Source of the DNA: Streptomyces cavernicola
GTDB lineage: Bacteria > Actinomycetota > Actinomycetes > Streptomycetales > Streptomycetaceae
DNA length: 64,000 bases
NCBI RefSeq assembly: GCF_029968035.1
Contig: NZ_JASCIQ010000031.1
Location: 1 to 64,000, forward strand
Reading direction: 5' to 3'
Part shown: piece by piece, positions 7,447-16,179 of the stretch
Position numbering within the stretch: the stretch's first letter is position 1
How the letters are laid out: each line of letters begins with the position of its first letter
Translations under genes and position numbers: made by a program
Notes under the pieces: generated by a model
Databases searched by the model: none
What the model was told of the DNA's origin: nothing
The model's input: the letters and a program-made list of their open reading frames with translations, nothing else

Positions 7447-8743
7447 TGCTGATCAGGGCGACCGCGGCGAGCAGGATGATGTACGCCGACACCGACATCG
7501 ACGTGCCCGTCAGTTCGAGCAGCAGTACCATCACGAACGGTGCGAGCCCGCCACCCGCGACGGCCGCGATCTGGTAGCCGAGCGAAGCGCCCGTGTACCG
7601 CATCTCGGCCGTGAACAGCTCGGCGAACAGGGCGGCCTGGGGCCCGTACATGATGCTGAGGAAGCAGCTGCAGACGAAGGTGCCGACGGCCAGCCAGAGC
7701 AGTGAGCCGGTGTCGATGAGCAGGAACATCGGCACCGCCCACACCAGGAGTCCGACCGCGCCGAGCCCGTAGATCCTGATCCGGCCGATGCGGTCCGAGA
7801 GGGCCGCGGAGAGCGGGATCAGGGCGAGCTGGGTGAGGCTGATGCAGAGCGAGACCATCAGCACCGACTCGCGCTCCATGTGCAGGTGGCGGGTCGTGTA
7901 GTCGAGCACTCCGGTGATGATGATGTAGAAGGTCGCGGTGTTCACGGCGAAGGAGCCGCCCGCGAGGAACACCGTGCCGAGGTGCTCGCGCAGGATCGTG
8001 CGCAGCGGGGAGCGCTTGTCGCCGTCACCCTTCTCCTGCTCGGCGAGCGCCTGCTCGGCCTCCTTGAACGCGGGGGTCTCCTCGACCCGCGCGTGGATGT
8101 ACCAGGCCAGGGCGAGGACCAACAGGCCGACCAGGAACGGCAGTCGCCAGCCCCAGGCCGCGAAGGCGCTCTCGCTGGTGAACGCCCCGGCGGCGAGGAA
8201 GACGGTGTTGGCCGTCACCACGCCGATGGGCACGCCGAGTTGGACGAGGCTGCCGTACAGGCCGCGCTTGCCCTCGGGGGCGTACTCGGTGGCCATCAGC
8301 ATCGCCCCGCCCCACTGGGCGCCGACGGCCACGCCCTGCATGACGCGCAGCAGGACCAGGAGCAGCGGGGCGGCGATGCCGATCGTCTCGTACGTGGGGA
8401 GCAGGCCGATGCCCGTGGTGGCGAGGCCCATCAGGGTCAGGGCCATGACCAGCATCGGCTTGCGGCCGCGCTTGTCGCCGAGCTGGCCTGCGATGACGCC
8501 GCCGATGGGGCGGGCGAGGAAGCCGACGGCGAAGGTCGCGAACGAGGCGAGGACGCCGGCGGAGGGGCTGCCCGCGGGGAAGTAGAGCTCGCCGAGGACG
8601 AGGGCGGCGGCGATGCCGAAGACGAAGTAGTCGTACCACTCGACGGCAGAGGCGAGCGCGGCCGCGGTGGCCACCCTGCGGCGGTGCTTGTCCGTGGGGC
8701 CTTGGGTGATTTCGGGCGTGACTGCGGAAGGTGCCGAGTCCAT
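7412..8743 (-). CDS. MFS metabolite:H+ symporter (MHS family, shikimate/proline-betaine-like)
   Basis: A 443-residue, 12-helix major facilitator protein. Residues ~20-45 (VATAAALASAVEWYDYFVFGIAAALVL) carry the SAVEWYDYF signature of the MHS family, followed by RPIGGVIAGQLGDKRGRKPMLV with the inter-helix GDKRGRK motif and QWGGAMLMATEYAP in helix 5. Such proteins import organic acids or compatible solutes with protons. The start is ATG 8743 (MDSAPSAVTPE); an open stretch upstream to 8854 is rejected as promoter DNA. A 14-base palindrome 72-85 bases upstream (8815-8828) is a likely operator. Its 3' end overlaps the convergent DMT gene by 35 bases. The substrate is unknown. Confidence 0.93.
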   Translation of the reverse strand: MDSAPSAVTPEITQGPTDKHRRRVATAAALASAVEWYDYFVFGIAAALVLGELYFPAGSPSAGVLASFATFAVGFLARPIGGVIAGQLGDKRGRKPMLVMALTLMGLATTGIGLLPTYETIGIAAPLLLVLLRVMQGVAVGAQWGGAMLMATEYAPEGKRGLYGSLVQLGVPIGVVTANTVFLAAGAFTSESAFAAWGWRLPFLVGLLVLALAWYIHARVEETPAFKEAEQALAEQEKGDGDKRSPLRTILREHLGTVFLAGGSFAVNTATFYIIITGVLDYTTRHLHMERESVLMVSLCISLTQLALIPLSAALSDRIGRIRIYGLGAVGLLVWAVPMFLLIDTGSLLWLAVGTFVCSCFLSIMYGPQAALFAELFTAEMRYTGASLGYQIAAVAGGGLAPFVMVLLLELTGTSMSVSAYIILLAAVALISIKVLAGRAAAR

Positions 8744-8814
8744 GCGGATGCACACTCCGGTGGGTGCGGGGACGGTGGAGTCGGGGGGCGGCGCCGGTGA
8801 TGTGCGGGGAACGT

Positions 8815-8828
8815 ACCGACCAGTCGGT
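8815..8828. promoter_or_regulatory. TetR-type palindrome upstream of the MHS transporter
   Basis: ACCGACCAGTCGGT has perfect 6-base arms around CA, 72 bases upstream of the transporter start. TACCGACCRGT-type sites are common TetR operators in Streptomyces; a related half-match occurs at 20101-20112. Confidence 0.5.
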
Positions 8829-8970
8829 GCGCGGTCAACGGGTCGCGCGGTCACAGTTTTTGCTGCGGGTTTGCCCCGGGGTCGCTTTGTTTTTGGGCAG
8901 CACGACGGCCCCGGCCGCGGGGGCGTGCGGTCGGGGTCGTGGGTGGGTGCGGGTGCGCGCGGGGCGCGAT

Positions 8971-9118
8971 GTTCCCCTCCCCGCCCCTTCCCGAAAGTCC
9001 TGCCGGACGGGCCTCCTCAATCGCCGGAGGGGCTCAAATTTGAGCCCCTCCGGCGATTGAGGAGCGGGGGCCTGGGGGCTGGCCCCCAGTTCGGGAAGGG
9101 GCGGGGGCGGGTAGGGGA
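8971..9118. repeat. GC-rich intergenic inverted-repeat element, copy R1
   Basis: The gap between the alcohol dehydrogenase 3' end (9129) and the MHS promoter is filled by a nested palindrome. Outer arms are CCCCGCCCCTTCCCGAA and its complement (~8978-8995, ~9099-9116); the core 9013-9064 is a perfect 52-base palindrome centred between 9038 and 9039 and built on the CCCCTCCGGCG block. It begins ten bases beyond the dehydrogenase stop and probably ends that transcript. Member of an eight-copy family in this window. Confidence 0.85.
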
Positions 9119-9128
9119 AAAAGAACGG

Positions 9129-10211
9129 CTAGTCGGAGACCACCAGCGCCCGCCCGCCCCTGCCCGCCAGCATGTTCGCGAAGGCCGCCGGGATCCCGTC
9201 CAAGCCGATCCGCTCCGTGACCAGGGAGCCCAGGTCGAGGCGGCCCGCGCGGACGTGTTCCGCCAGGACCGGCAGGTCACGCGCAGGGTCGGAGTTGCCG
9301 TACACGCAGCCGGACAGCGTGCGGCCCCAGTGGAAGATCTCCAGCGCGTTGAAACTGACCTGCTGGTCCTTGCCGCCGATGCCGACGACCGTCGTACGCC
9401 CGCCGCGCCGCGTCGACTCCCAGGCCGTACGGATCGTCACCGCGCGGCCCACGCATTCGACGGCCACGTCCGCACCCTGGCCGCCGGTCAGCTTGCGGAT
9501 CTCGCGCGCGGTGGTGTCGGAGGCGACGACGTACTCGGTGGCGCCGGCCGCGCGGGCCAGCTCCTCCTTCTCCGGGGAGACGTCGACGGCGACGATCGGG
9601 CCCGCGCCCGCGATCCGCGCGGCCTGCAGCGTGGCGAGGCCCACCCCGCCGACGCCGAAGACGGCCACCGACTCGCCCTCGCGCACCCGCGCCGAGTGGT
9701 GGACCGCCCCGTACCCGGTGAGGACCGCGCAGCCGAGGAGGGCCGCGTCGGCGAGCGGTACCCCGTCGGGCACGGGCAGCACGCAGTCGGCGGCGACGAC
9801 GGTCTCCTCGGCGAACGCGGCGACGTTCAGGCCGGGGTGCAGCTCGGTGCCGTCGGGCAGCTTCGCGTAGACGTCCGCCGCGCCGGCGAGGGCGTTGGCG
9901 CAGAGCCACACCTCGCCGATCGAGCAGGCGTGGCAACTCCCGCAGGACGGGGCCCAGTTGAGGACGACGCCGTCGCCGGGGGCCACGTGGGTCACGCCCT
10001 CGCCCACGGAGACGACGGTGCCCGCGCCCTCGTGGCCGAGCACGCAGGGCGTGGGCACCCGCATGGTGCCGTTGGACAGGGACAGGTCGGAGTGGCAGAC
10101 CCCGGCGGCGGCGAGGCGGACCCGCACCTGGCCGGGGCCGGGCTCGGGGAGGTCGATCTCCACTATCTCCAGGGGAGCGTCGACGGCGGGCAGGACTGCG
10201 GCGCGGACCAC
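9129..10211 (-). CDS. Zinc-dependent alcohol dehydrogenase (MDR superfamily)
   Basis: A 360-residue NAD(P)-dependent medium-chain dehydrogenase. The catalytic zinc site shows CH(S) at C39-H40 and GHE at H60-E61. The structural zinc loop is complete (C90, C93, C96, C104 in CGSCHACSIGEVWLC), and the Rossmann motif is GVGGVGLATLQAARIAGAG. It lies 50 bases after the aldehyde dehydrogenase on the same strand, so the pair probably runs an alcohol-aldehyde-acid route as one operon under the operator at 11703. The start is GTG 10211 with AGGAG eight bases before it. Substrate is unknown; resemblance is to aryl/alkyl-alcohol and mycothiol/glutathione-independent types. Confidence 0.93.
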   Translation of the reverse strand: MVRAAVLPAVDAPLEIVEIDLPEPGPGQVRVRLAAAGVCHSDLSLSNGTMRVPTPCVLGHEGAGTVVSVGEGVTHVAPGDGVVLNWAPSCGSCHACSIGEVWLCANALAGAADVYAKLPDGTELHPGLNVAAFAEETVVAADCVLPVPDGVPLADAALLGCAVLTGYGAVHHSARVREGESVAVFGVGGVGLATLQAARIAGAGPIVAVDVSPEKEELARAAGATEYVVASDTTAREIRKLTGGQGADVAVECVGRAVTIRTAWESTRRGGRTTVVGIGGKDQQVSFNALEIFHWGRTLSGCVYGNSDPARDLPVLAEHVRAGRLDLGSLVTERIGLDGIPAAFANMLAGRGGRALVVSD

Positions 10212-10224
10212 GTTGCGTACTCCT

Positions 10225-10258
10225 AGTTCGGAAGTTCAGCCAGTTCGGAAGTTCAGCC
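10225..10258. repeat. 17-bp perfect tandem duplication after the aldehyde dehydrogenase stop
   Basis: AGTTCGGAAGTTCAGCC occurs twice end to end (10225-10241, 10242-10258), directly after the stop at 10262. On the coding strand each copy contains a TGA-AC, so CTGAAC appears three times in a row. It fills most of the gap to the alcohol dehydrogenase RBS. Confidence 0.85.
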
Positions 10259-10261
10259 GGT

Positions 10262-11650
10262 TCAGAACTGCAGGGACTTGGTCTGGAGGTACTCGCCCAG
10301 GCCGTGCGGGCCCAGCTCGCGGCCGACGCCGGACTGCTTGTAACCGCCGAACGGGGCCTGCGGGTTGAAGCGGCCGCCGTTGATGTCGACCTGCCCGGTG
10401 TCCATGCGGCGCGCGAACGCGACGGCCTCCGCCTCGTCGCCGGCCCAGACCGCGCCGGCGAGGCCGTAGACGGTGCCGTTGGCGATGGCCAGGGCCTCGT
10501 CCTCGTCGGCGTACTTCAGGATCGACAGGACCGGGCCGAAGATCTCCTCCTGGGCGATCGTCATGTCCGGGCGCACGTCCGCGAAGACGGTGGGGGTGAT
10601 GAAGTACCCCTTTTCGTAAGGGGATTCGGGGCCGCCGACGACCACGCGGGCGCCTTCCGCCACGCCCTTCTCGATGTAGCCGCGCACCCGCGCCTGCTGC
10701 TTGGCGTTGACGACGGGGCCGATGCGCTCGCCGTACTTGGCGGCGGCCGCGGCGGCGAGCTCGACCGCCTCGTCGTACCGGTCTGCGTGCACGAGCATCC
10801 GGGTCCAGGCGCTGCAGGTCTGGCCGGAGTTGGACATCACGTTGGCCACGCCGACGTTGACGGCCTTCGCCAGGTCGGCGCTCGGCAGGATCACGTTGGC
10901 GGACTTGCCGCCCAGCTCCAGGGCGACCGGCTTGATCGCCGCGCCCGCGGTGGCGCCGATCTGCTTGCCGACGGCGGTGGAGCCGGTGAACGAGACCAGG
11001 TCGACGCCCTCGTGCTCGGCGAGCGCCTGCCCGGCGACCGGGCCGAGCCCGGTGACGAGGTTGAACACCCCGGCCGGTACACCCGCCTCGTGCGCGGCCT
11101 CCGCGAAGAGCTGCGCGACGAGCGGGGTGTCCTCGGCGGGCTTGAGGACCACGGTGCAGCCGGCGGCGAGCGCGGGCGCGACCTTGGCGACGATCTGGTG
11201 CAGCGGGTAGTTCCAGGGCGTGATCGCGCCGACGACGCCCACCGGTTCGAGCAGCACGGTGGAGTTGCCGATCTTCGCCTCGAAGTCGTACGACGCGGCG
11301 AGTTCCGCGTACGAACCGGCCACGGCGATCGGCACGCCCGCGTGCACCATCTGCGAGAACGGCAGCGGCGAGCCCAGCTCGGCGGTGACGGTCTCGGCGA
11401 TCTCGTCCTTGCGGGCGACCAGGACGTCCCGCAGGGCGCCGATCAGGGCCGCGCGCTCGGCGGGCGGGGTCGCGGACCAGCCGGGCAGCGCCGCGCGGGC
11501 GGCGCGCACCGCCGCGTCGACGTCCGCCGCGGTGCCGGCCGGGACGTGGGCGATCACCTGCTCGTCGACCGGGTTGACCACCGCGATGGTGTCCGCGCCT
11601 GTGGCGGGCCGCCATTCGCCGCCGATGTACATGCCGTCGTGCGCCTTCAT
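10262..11650 (-). CDS. Aldehyde dehydrogenase (ALDH superfamily)
   Basis: A 462-residue NAD(P)+-dependent enzyme that oxidises an aldehyde to its acid. The catalytic Cys is C279 in NSGQTCSAW and the general-base Glu is E245 in LELGGKS. The cofactor region has ITPWNYPLHQIVAKVAPALAAG and FTGSTAVGK. The C-terminal substrate/oligomer region PFGGYKQSGVGRELG is intact. The start MKAHDGMYIGGEW at 11650 gives a standard length. The operator at 11703-11719 lies 53 bases upstream. It is followed by the alcohol dehydrogenase, and the two form a likely operon. Substrate unknown; the coupling suggests long-chain or aromatic alcohol catabolism. Confidence 0.95.
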   Translation of the reverse strand: MKAHDGMYIGGEWRPATGADTIAVVNPVDEQVIAHVPAGTAADVDAAVRAARAALPGWSATPPAERAALIGALRDVLVARKDEIAETVTAELGSPLPFSQMVHAGVPIAVAGSYAELAASYDFEAKIGNSTVLLEPVGVVGAITPWNYPLHQIVAKVAPALAAGCTVVLKPAEDTPLVAQLFAEAAHEAGVPAGVFNLVTGLGPVAGQALAEHEGVDLVSFTGSTAVGKQIGATAGAAIKPVALELGGKSANVILPSADLAKAVNVGVANVMSNSGQTCSAWTRMLVHADRYDEAVELAAAAAAKYGERIGPVVNAKQQARVRGYIEKGVAEGARVVVGGPESPYEKGYFITPTVFADVRPDMTIAQEEIFGPVLSILKYADEDEALAIANGTVYGLAGAVWAGDEAEAVAFARRMDTGQVDINGGRFNPQAPFGGYKQSGVGRELGPHGLGEYLQTKSLQF

Positions 11651-11702
11651 GGCACTCCTTCCGAGCCTGCTGCCGTGGTCCTTGACCTGAGTCCGCGACC
11701 CA

Positions 11703-11719
11703 AACTAGCGGTGTTAGTT
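11703..11719. promoter_or_regulatory. TetR-type operator, copy 2 of a three-site motif
   Basis: AACTAGCGGTGTTAGTT is an imperfect palindrome (arms AAACTAGC/GTTAGTTT including one flanking base on each side), upstream of the ALDH-ADH operon. It shares 15 of 17 positions with the site at 55577-55593. Confidence 0.65.
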
Positions 11720-11787
11720 TTCGGGCGCCAGGGTCCCCCGGGTCATCTGGGTCACTGCGGTCCCGGGTGCAGCGTACGGCCGTACGG

Positions 11788-11822
11788 AACGGCCCGGCGG
11801 TGGGATGCGCCGCCGAGCCGTT
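11788..11822 (-). terminator. Hairpin terminator after the SulP gene
   Basis: AACGGCCCGGCGG and CCGCCGAGCCGTT pair over 13 bases with one mismatch and a 9-base loop, 17 bases beyond the SulP stop at 11839. Weaker flanking complementarity (GTACGG/CCGTAC) extends the stem. Confidence 0.65.
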
Positions 11823-11838
11823 CGCCGTACCGGAAGGG

Positions 11839-13383
11839 TCAGACCTCGGCTCCGGCGGCCACGGTGACCTTCACCGGCGGCGCGGCGCCCGCGAGCGCGT
11901 TGTGCCGCTCCTCCCAGGTGGCCAGGGCCAGCGCGCAGGCGTGGTCGACGTGGCGCAGGCCGCTGAGGTCGAGGTGCAGCTCGCGGTCGGCCGGCAGGGA
12001 CTCCAGGGAGTCGAGCAGCTTGGGCAGGCGCAGGAAGGTCGCGTTGCCCAACACCCTTATCTTCAGGGCGGGTTGAGCGCCCTGAAGCGCGCCTTCCTCG
12101 GCGACCGGCTCTTCCGTGACCTCGATGTGGACGTGGCTGACCTGCCAGGCCGTCTTGGCGACGGCGAGGAACAGGCCGATGAGGACGCCCTCGAAGAGGT
12201 TGCCGACGACGATCGCGACGGCCGTGACCACCAGGATCGCCAGCTCGCCCCGGTGCTCGCGCCACAGCGGCCCGAGGTCCTTCCACGGCACGAGCTTGAA
12301 CCCGGCGTGCACCAGGACGCCGGCGAGCGCGGCGACCGGGATGACACCGAGCGCGGCCGGGAACGCCGCGGCGAAGACGAGCAGCCAGACGCCGTGCAGG
12401 ACCCGGGACGCCTTGGTGCGGGCGCCCGCCTGGACGTTGGCCGCGCTGCGCACGATCACCGCGGTCATGGGGAGCGCGCCGAGGGCGCCGCAGACCGCGT
12501 TGCCCGCGCCCTGGGCCATCAGCTCCTTGTCGTAGTCGGTGCGCGGGCCGCTGTGCAGCCGGTCGACGGCGGCGGCGCTGAACAGGGACTCGGCGGAGGC
12601 GATCAGGGCGAACGCGAGCACCGTGCCGAGCATCGCCACGTCGGCGAGCGCCGCGAACTCGGCCCCGCCGGGCGGCTGTACGGCGTCGAGCAGGCCCTTG
12701 ACCTGGACGCGGGCGACGGGCAGACCGAACACGGCGACGGCGAGCGTGGCGGCGGCGACGGCGACCAGCGGGGCGGGCAGGACCCGGGCGGCGGCCTTCC
12801 AGCGCGGCCACAGGGCGAGCAGCGCGATGGTGCCGACGCCGACGCAGAGGGCGGCGAGCGCCTCGGGCGAGGCGGCCACGTCGAGGACGAGTCCGGGCAG
12901 CCCCGCGAGCTTGCCGAGGCCGCTGCCGGGCGCCTCCAGGTCGGCCAGGGCGTACACCTGCCCGGCGATCAGGACGAGCCCGATACCGGCCAGCATGCCC
13001 TGCACCACGGCGACCGAGATGGCCCGGAACCAGCGGCCCAACTTCAGGGCGCCCATGGCGAGTTGGAGCAGTCCCGCGGCGAGCACGAGCACGCCGAGCG
13101 CGGCGAGTCCGTACGTCTGCACGGCCTCGTAGACGAGCACGGTGAGGCCGGCGGCGGGGCCGCTGACCTGCAGGGAGCTGCCGGGCAGGAAGCCGGTGAG
13201 GAGGCCGCCGACGATGCCGGTGACGATCCCGAGCTCGGCGGGCACGCCGGAGGCGACGGCGACGCCGACGCACAGCGGAAGGGCGACGAGGAAGACGACG
13301 ACGGAGGCGGTCAGGTCATACCGGAGGGCGCCGCGGGGGCGGCTTCCGGGTGCGGTTTCCGGGGTGGACGGGGGGTTGGGCAT
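11839..13383 (-). CDS. SulP-family anion transporter with STAS domain (probable bicarbonate transporter)
   Basis: A 514-residue membrane transporter. It opens with the SulP block LRYDLTASVVVFLVALPLCVGVAVASGVP and LTGFLPGSSLQVSGPAAGL, continues through about 11-12 helices (AVVQGMLAGIGLVLIAGQ, SAESLFSAAAVDRLHSGPRTDYDKELMAQGAGN), and ends with a cytosolic STAS domain (~410-510: LKIRVLGNATFLRLPKLLDSLESLP, LDLSGLRHVDHACALAL). Pairing with a beta-carbonic anhydrase immediately upstream suggests bicarbonate as the substrate; sulfate is the alternative. Start ATG 13383 has AAGGGAA before it; GTG 13401, overlapping the anhydrase stop (GTGA), is also possible. The two genes are an operon. Confidence 0.93.
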   Translation of the reverse strand: MPNPPSTPETAPGSRPRGALRYDLTASVVVFLVALPLCVGVAVASGVPAELGIVTGIVGGLLTGFLPGSSLQVSGPAAGLTVLVYEAVQTYGLAALGVLVLAAGLLQLAMGALKLGRWFRAISVAVVQGMLAGIGLVLIAGQVYALADLEAPGSGLGKLAGLPGLVLDVAASPEALAALCVGVGTIALLALWPRWKAAARVLPAPLVAVAAATLAVAVFGLPVARVQVKGLLDAVQPPGGAEFAALADVAMLGTVLAFALIASAESLFSAAAVDRLHSGPRTDYDKELMAQGAGNAVCGALGALPMTAVIVRSAANVQAGARTKASRVLHGVWLLVFAAAFPAALGVIPVAALAGVLVHAGFKLVPWKDLGPLWREHRGELAILVVTAVAIVVGNLFEGVLIGLFLAVAKTAWQVSHVHIEVTEEPVAEEGALQGAQPALKIRVLGNATFLRLPKLLDSLESLPADRELHLDLSGLRHVDHACALALATWEERHNALAGAAPPVKVTVAAGAEV

Positions 13384-13397
13384 CGGTTCGGTTCCCT

Positions 13398-14018
13398 TCA
13401 CAGCGGCAGGAAGGCGTCGGCCGCCGGGTCGTGCTCCATGACCAGGCCGGTGTCGATCGCGTAGTACCAGCCGTGCAGGCGCAGCCGCCCGGCCGCCGAC
13501 CCCGCGCGTACGCAGGGGTATTGGCGGAGTCGGTCGAGCTGGGCCTTGACGTGGCGCTGCACGTGGCCGGCCACCTGGGCGTCGTCGTCGACGCCCGCCT
13601 CGGGGTCGCGGACCGGGAGGTGCGGGAGCTGGCGCTCCAGCCAGCCGGCGACGGCGGGCACGGCGGCGAGGTCCTCGCCGTGCACGCGGGCGCGGACGGC
13701 GCCGCAGTGCGAGTGGCCGCAGACCACGATGTCGGGGACGCGGAGCACGCTCACCGCGTACTCGATGGTGGCGGCCTCGCCGCTGGCGCCTTCGGCTCCG
13801 CCGTACTCGGGCACGGCGTTGCCCGCGGTGCGGAGCTCGAAGAGCTGGCCGGGGCGGGCGCCGGTGAAGAGGGACGGGATCACGCGGGAGTCGGAGCAGG
13901 TGATGAACAGGGCCTCGGGGGACTGGCCTTCGGCGAGGCGGCCGTAGGCCTCGCGCTCCTCCCCCGCGGCGGCGATGCGGCCGGGGAAGTTGCGGGCATG
14001 GTCGATGAACGAGTGCAT
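13398..14018 (-). CDS. Beta-class carbonic anhydrase
   Basis: A 206-residue zinc enzyme interconverting CO2 and bicarbonate. Ligands are C41, H102 and C105, with the D43/R45 dyad, in CSDSR and CGHSHCGA. The N-terminus (MHSFIDHARNFPGRI) and the C-terminal LHGWYYAIDTGLVMEHD are family-typical. The start is backed by AGGAGG seven bases upstream. The gene is directly followed by the SulP transporter, a known arrangement for bicarbonate uptake that feeds carboxylation reactions. A very strong hairpin (14053-14093) lies 35 bases upstream of the start and may end upstream transcription or act in the leader. Confidence 0.95.
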   Translation of the reverse strand: MHSFIDHARNFPGRIAAAGEEREAYGRLAEGQSPEALFITCSDSRVIPSLFTGARPGQLFELRTAGNAVPEYGGAEGASGEAATIEYAVSVLRVPDIVVCGHSHCGAVRARVHGEDLAAVPAVAGWLERQLPHLPVRDPEAGVDDDAQVAGHVQRHVKAQLDRLRQYPCVRAGSAAGRLRLHGWYYAIDTGLVMEHDPAADAFLPL

Positions 14019-14052
14019 GAGGGTTCCTCCTGGCGTTCCACGCCGGGCGGTT

Positions 14053-14093
14053 GAGGCAGCACCCTTCGCCGGGGCGGCGAAGGGTGCTGCCTC
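14053..14093 (-). terminator. Strong 18-bp perfect hairpin upstream of carbonic anhydrase
   Basis: GAGGCAGCACCCTTCGCC and its exact complement are separated by GGGGC. It lies ~200 bases beyond the small secreted-protein gene (ends 14290) and only 35 bases before the carbonic anhydrase start. It is most simply an intrinsic terminator of the upstream gene, but its place could also make it a leader structure. Confidence 0.7.
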
Positions 14094-14289
14094 GGTCGGT
14101 GTGTGCGCCGGCCGTGCCGCCGTCGGGAAACGTGGTCGGTCGGGGGTGGTGCCGATGTGCGGTGCAGGTCGGGCGCCCGGGGGCCGCGTGGTGTGCGCCG
14201 AAGGGGCCGGGGCCGCGCGGTGGCCTACGGGAGAGGCGTCGCGGGGCGGGTGCCGTTCGGGGGCGCGGGCCGGGGCGGGCGGCCGGGGC

Positions 14290-14718
14290 TCAGCAGCGGA
14301 AAACCTGCAGGAGGGCGGGGCGTTCGCCGGGGTCGAGGGGCGCGGCGACGGCGGCGTGCCCGGTGGCGGACCTCGGGGTGCGCGCCGTGTGCGCGGCGGG
14401 CTCGCGGGCCGTGCATGCGGTGCAGGGCTCGGTCTGGAGCACGGGCGCGGCGACCGACGCGCGGTTCGCGCGTCGGTGCCGGCAGTCGTCGAACGGGCCG
14501 GGGTGGCGGTCCTGTTCGGCGTTGGACGCGCCGAAGCCTCGGGCCGTGCCGGCGACGGGGCCGGCGGCGGGGGCTGCGGCGACCGCGGCGTACGGGGTGT
14601 CTGCCGCGGGGTGTTGGGGGCCCGATCGGGCCACGGCGGTGTCCGCGGCGACCGCGAGGGCGAGGAGGGTGCACAGAGCGGCGGTCAGCGCACCGAGCAG
14701 GGCGCGGCACCGACGCAT
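14290..14718 (-). CDS. Small secreted Ala-rich protein of unknown function
   Basis: A 142-residue protein with a clear Sec signal peptide (MRRCRALLGALTAALCTLLALAVAADTAVA), likely cleaved near residue 31. The mature part is Ala/Pro/Arg-rich with a Cys at PFDDCRHRRANRAS, a CxxC (PCTAC) and a final Cys (QVFRC). No domain was recognised. The RBS is excellent (AAGGGGG five bases before ATG), which supports a real gene despite the low complexity. It stands alone between the MFS gene and the carbonic anhydrase operon, with a hairpin downstream. Confidence 0.65.
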   Translation of the reverse strand: MRRCRALLGALTAALCTLLALAVAADTAVARSGPQHPAADTPYAAVAAAPAAGPVAGTARGFGASNAEQDRHPGPFDDCRHRRANRASVAAPVLQTEPCTACTAREPAAHTARTPRSATGHAAVAAPLDPGERPALLQVFRC

Positions 14719-14909
14719 CTCAACCCCCTTGCACCTCGGGCACCTCTGGACGGTTCACTCCTGGAACGGCAAACGCCGCTTGCGCCTCGGGCGCTGCGGT
14801 GGTCGCCAGGCGGTGATCACCATTGTGCCCAAGTGCCGTGACCAGTGTGCGGGTTGGCATGTGAATGCTGGGTTAACTCGGCAGCCGGGGGTGGCTGGAT
14901 TCACCCTGC

Positions 14910-16175
14910 TCAGTGCCGTGCGCGGTCCTTCGCGGCGGGCTTCGCGCCCTGTGCGCCGGTCGTGCTTTGCGTCCGCAGAGCGTCGCGCGGAGCGCCCCGC
15001 AGGCCGCCGCGCAGGCCGAGTCCCGCGGCGGTCGTGAGGAGCACGCCGAGCATCAGGAACGGTGCGGCGGCGCCCGCGACTCCGGCGACGAGTCCGGCCG
15101 ACGCGGGGGCGGCGACCTGGCCGAGCCGGTTGCCGGTCAGACGCAGTGCGAGGGCGGTGGAGCGGGCGCCGTCGGGGGCGGCCTGGACGACGGTCGTCAT
15201 GGACAGCGGCTGGCCCACGCCGAGGCAGAAGCCGAGCACGGCGAGCATCAGGGCGAGCGCCCACACCGGTACGGGCAGGGCGATCCCGGCGCAGAGCAGG
15301 CCGCCGACCAGGCAGGTCACCACGAGCAGGGCGGTGCGGCCGACGATCCGGATCATGGGCGTCATGACCAGGCGGCAGGCGATGGTGGCGGCCGCGCGCA
15401 GGCTCAGGAGCAGGCCGATCGTGGCGGGCGCGATGCCGCGGTGCTCGCCGACGACCGGCAGGTAGGCGGTGAGGATGTCGGTGGCGGAGAGCACGGCCAG
15501 GCTGATGAAGATGCCGGCGGGGACGCCGCGGGTGCGCAGGATGCGGTGGACGGGGACCCGGTCGGCGGCTTCCTTGCGGGTTCCGGCGGCGGTGCGGTGC
15601 TCGATGCGCCAGAGCGAGGTGAAGGCGACGGCGGCGACCGCGGCGGAGACGAGCAGGGCGAGTGCGCTGGTGCGCGCCATCGCGCCGTCCTGCTCGGAGA
15701 TGAGGAATCCGGCGGCGATCGGGCCGACGAGCTGGCCGAGCGAGGCGCCGATCGTGAAATGGCCGAAATTGCGGTCCTGTTCGGCGGGTGCGGACTGCCG
15801 GGCGACGATCGACTGGGCACCGATCACGAAGCAGAGGTGCCCGAGCCCCATGACGCCGCTCCAGGCGGCCATGGCGGTCAGGGAGTTCGCGGCGCCGCTC
15901 AGGGCGCAGCCGCCGGCGATCAGGACGACGCCGACGGGCAGCAGCGGCGCGCACCGGCCGTGGTCGGTGCGGCGGCCGAGGGGGACGGCGGCGAAGAGCG
16001 GGAGCAGTGCGTACACGCCCGCGATGACGCCGACGGCGCGTTCGTCGGCGCCGAGGGCGAGGGCCCGGTAGGACACGGCGGGCCGTGCCATCGACACCGC
16101 CCCCTGCGCGAAGCTGAAGGCGATGACGAGGCGCAGCAGCCACGTCCTTCCGGGCCCTGCACTGCCGTCGGTCAT
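14910..16175 (-). CDS. MFS transporter
   Basis: A 421-residue, 12-helix major facilitator protein. The inter-helix loop PLGRRTDHGRCAPLL (~70-84) matches the MFS GxxxDxxGR-type motif, the helix-4 region has GVMGLGHLCFVIGAQ, and the second half starts near residue 215 (GIFISLAVLSATDILTAYLP). It lies four bases after the CitMHS gene, so the two are co-transcribed; this suggests a linked organic-acid or drug/metabolite substrate, but nothing in the sequence identifies it. The Lys/Arg-rich tail after ~395 is cytosolic. Confidence 0.9.
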   Translation of the reverse strand: MTDGSAGPGRTWLLRLVIAFSFAQGAVSMARPAVSYRALALGADERAVGVIAGVYALLPLFAAVPLGRRTDHGRCAPLLPVGVVLIAGGCALSGAANSLTAMAAWSGVMGLGHLCFVIGAQSIVARQSAPAEQDRNFGHFTIGASLGQLVGPIAAGFLISEQDGAMARTSALALLVSAAVAAVAFTSLWRIEHRTAAGTRKEAADRVPVHRILRTRGVPAGIFISLAVLSATDILTAYLPVVGEHRGIAPATIGLLLSLRAAATIACRLVMTPMIRIVGRTALLVVTCLVGGLLCAGIALPVPVWALALMLAVLGFCLGVGQPLSMTTVVQAAPDGARSTALALRLTGNRLGQVAAPASAGLVAGVAGAAAPFLMLGVLLTTAAGLGLRGGLRGAPRDALRTQSTTGAQGAKPAAKDRARH

Positions 16176-16179
16176 GGGC

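Noticed and set aside
11714..13273. A 519-residue Arg-rich minus-strand frame
   Set aside because: It is out of frame with the SulP transporter, which has all its family blocks.
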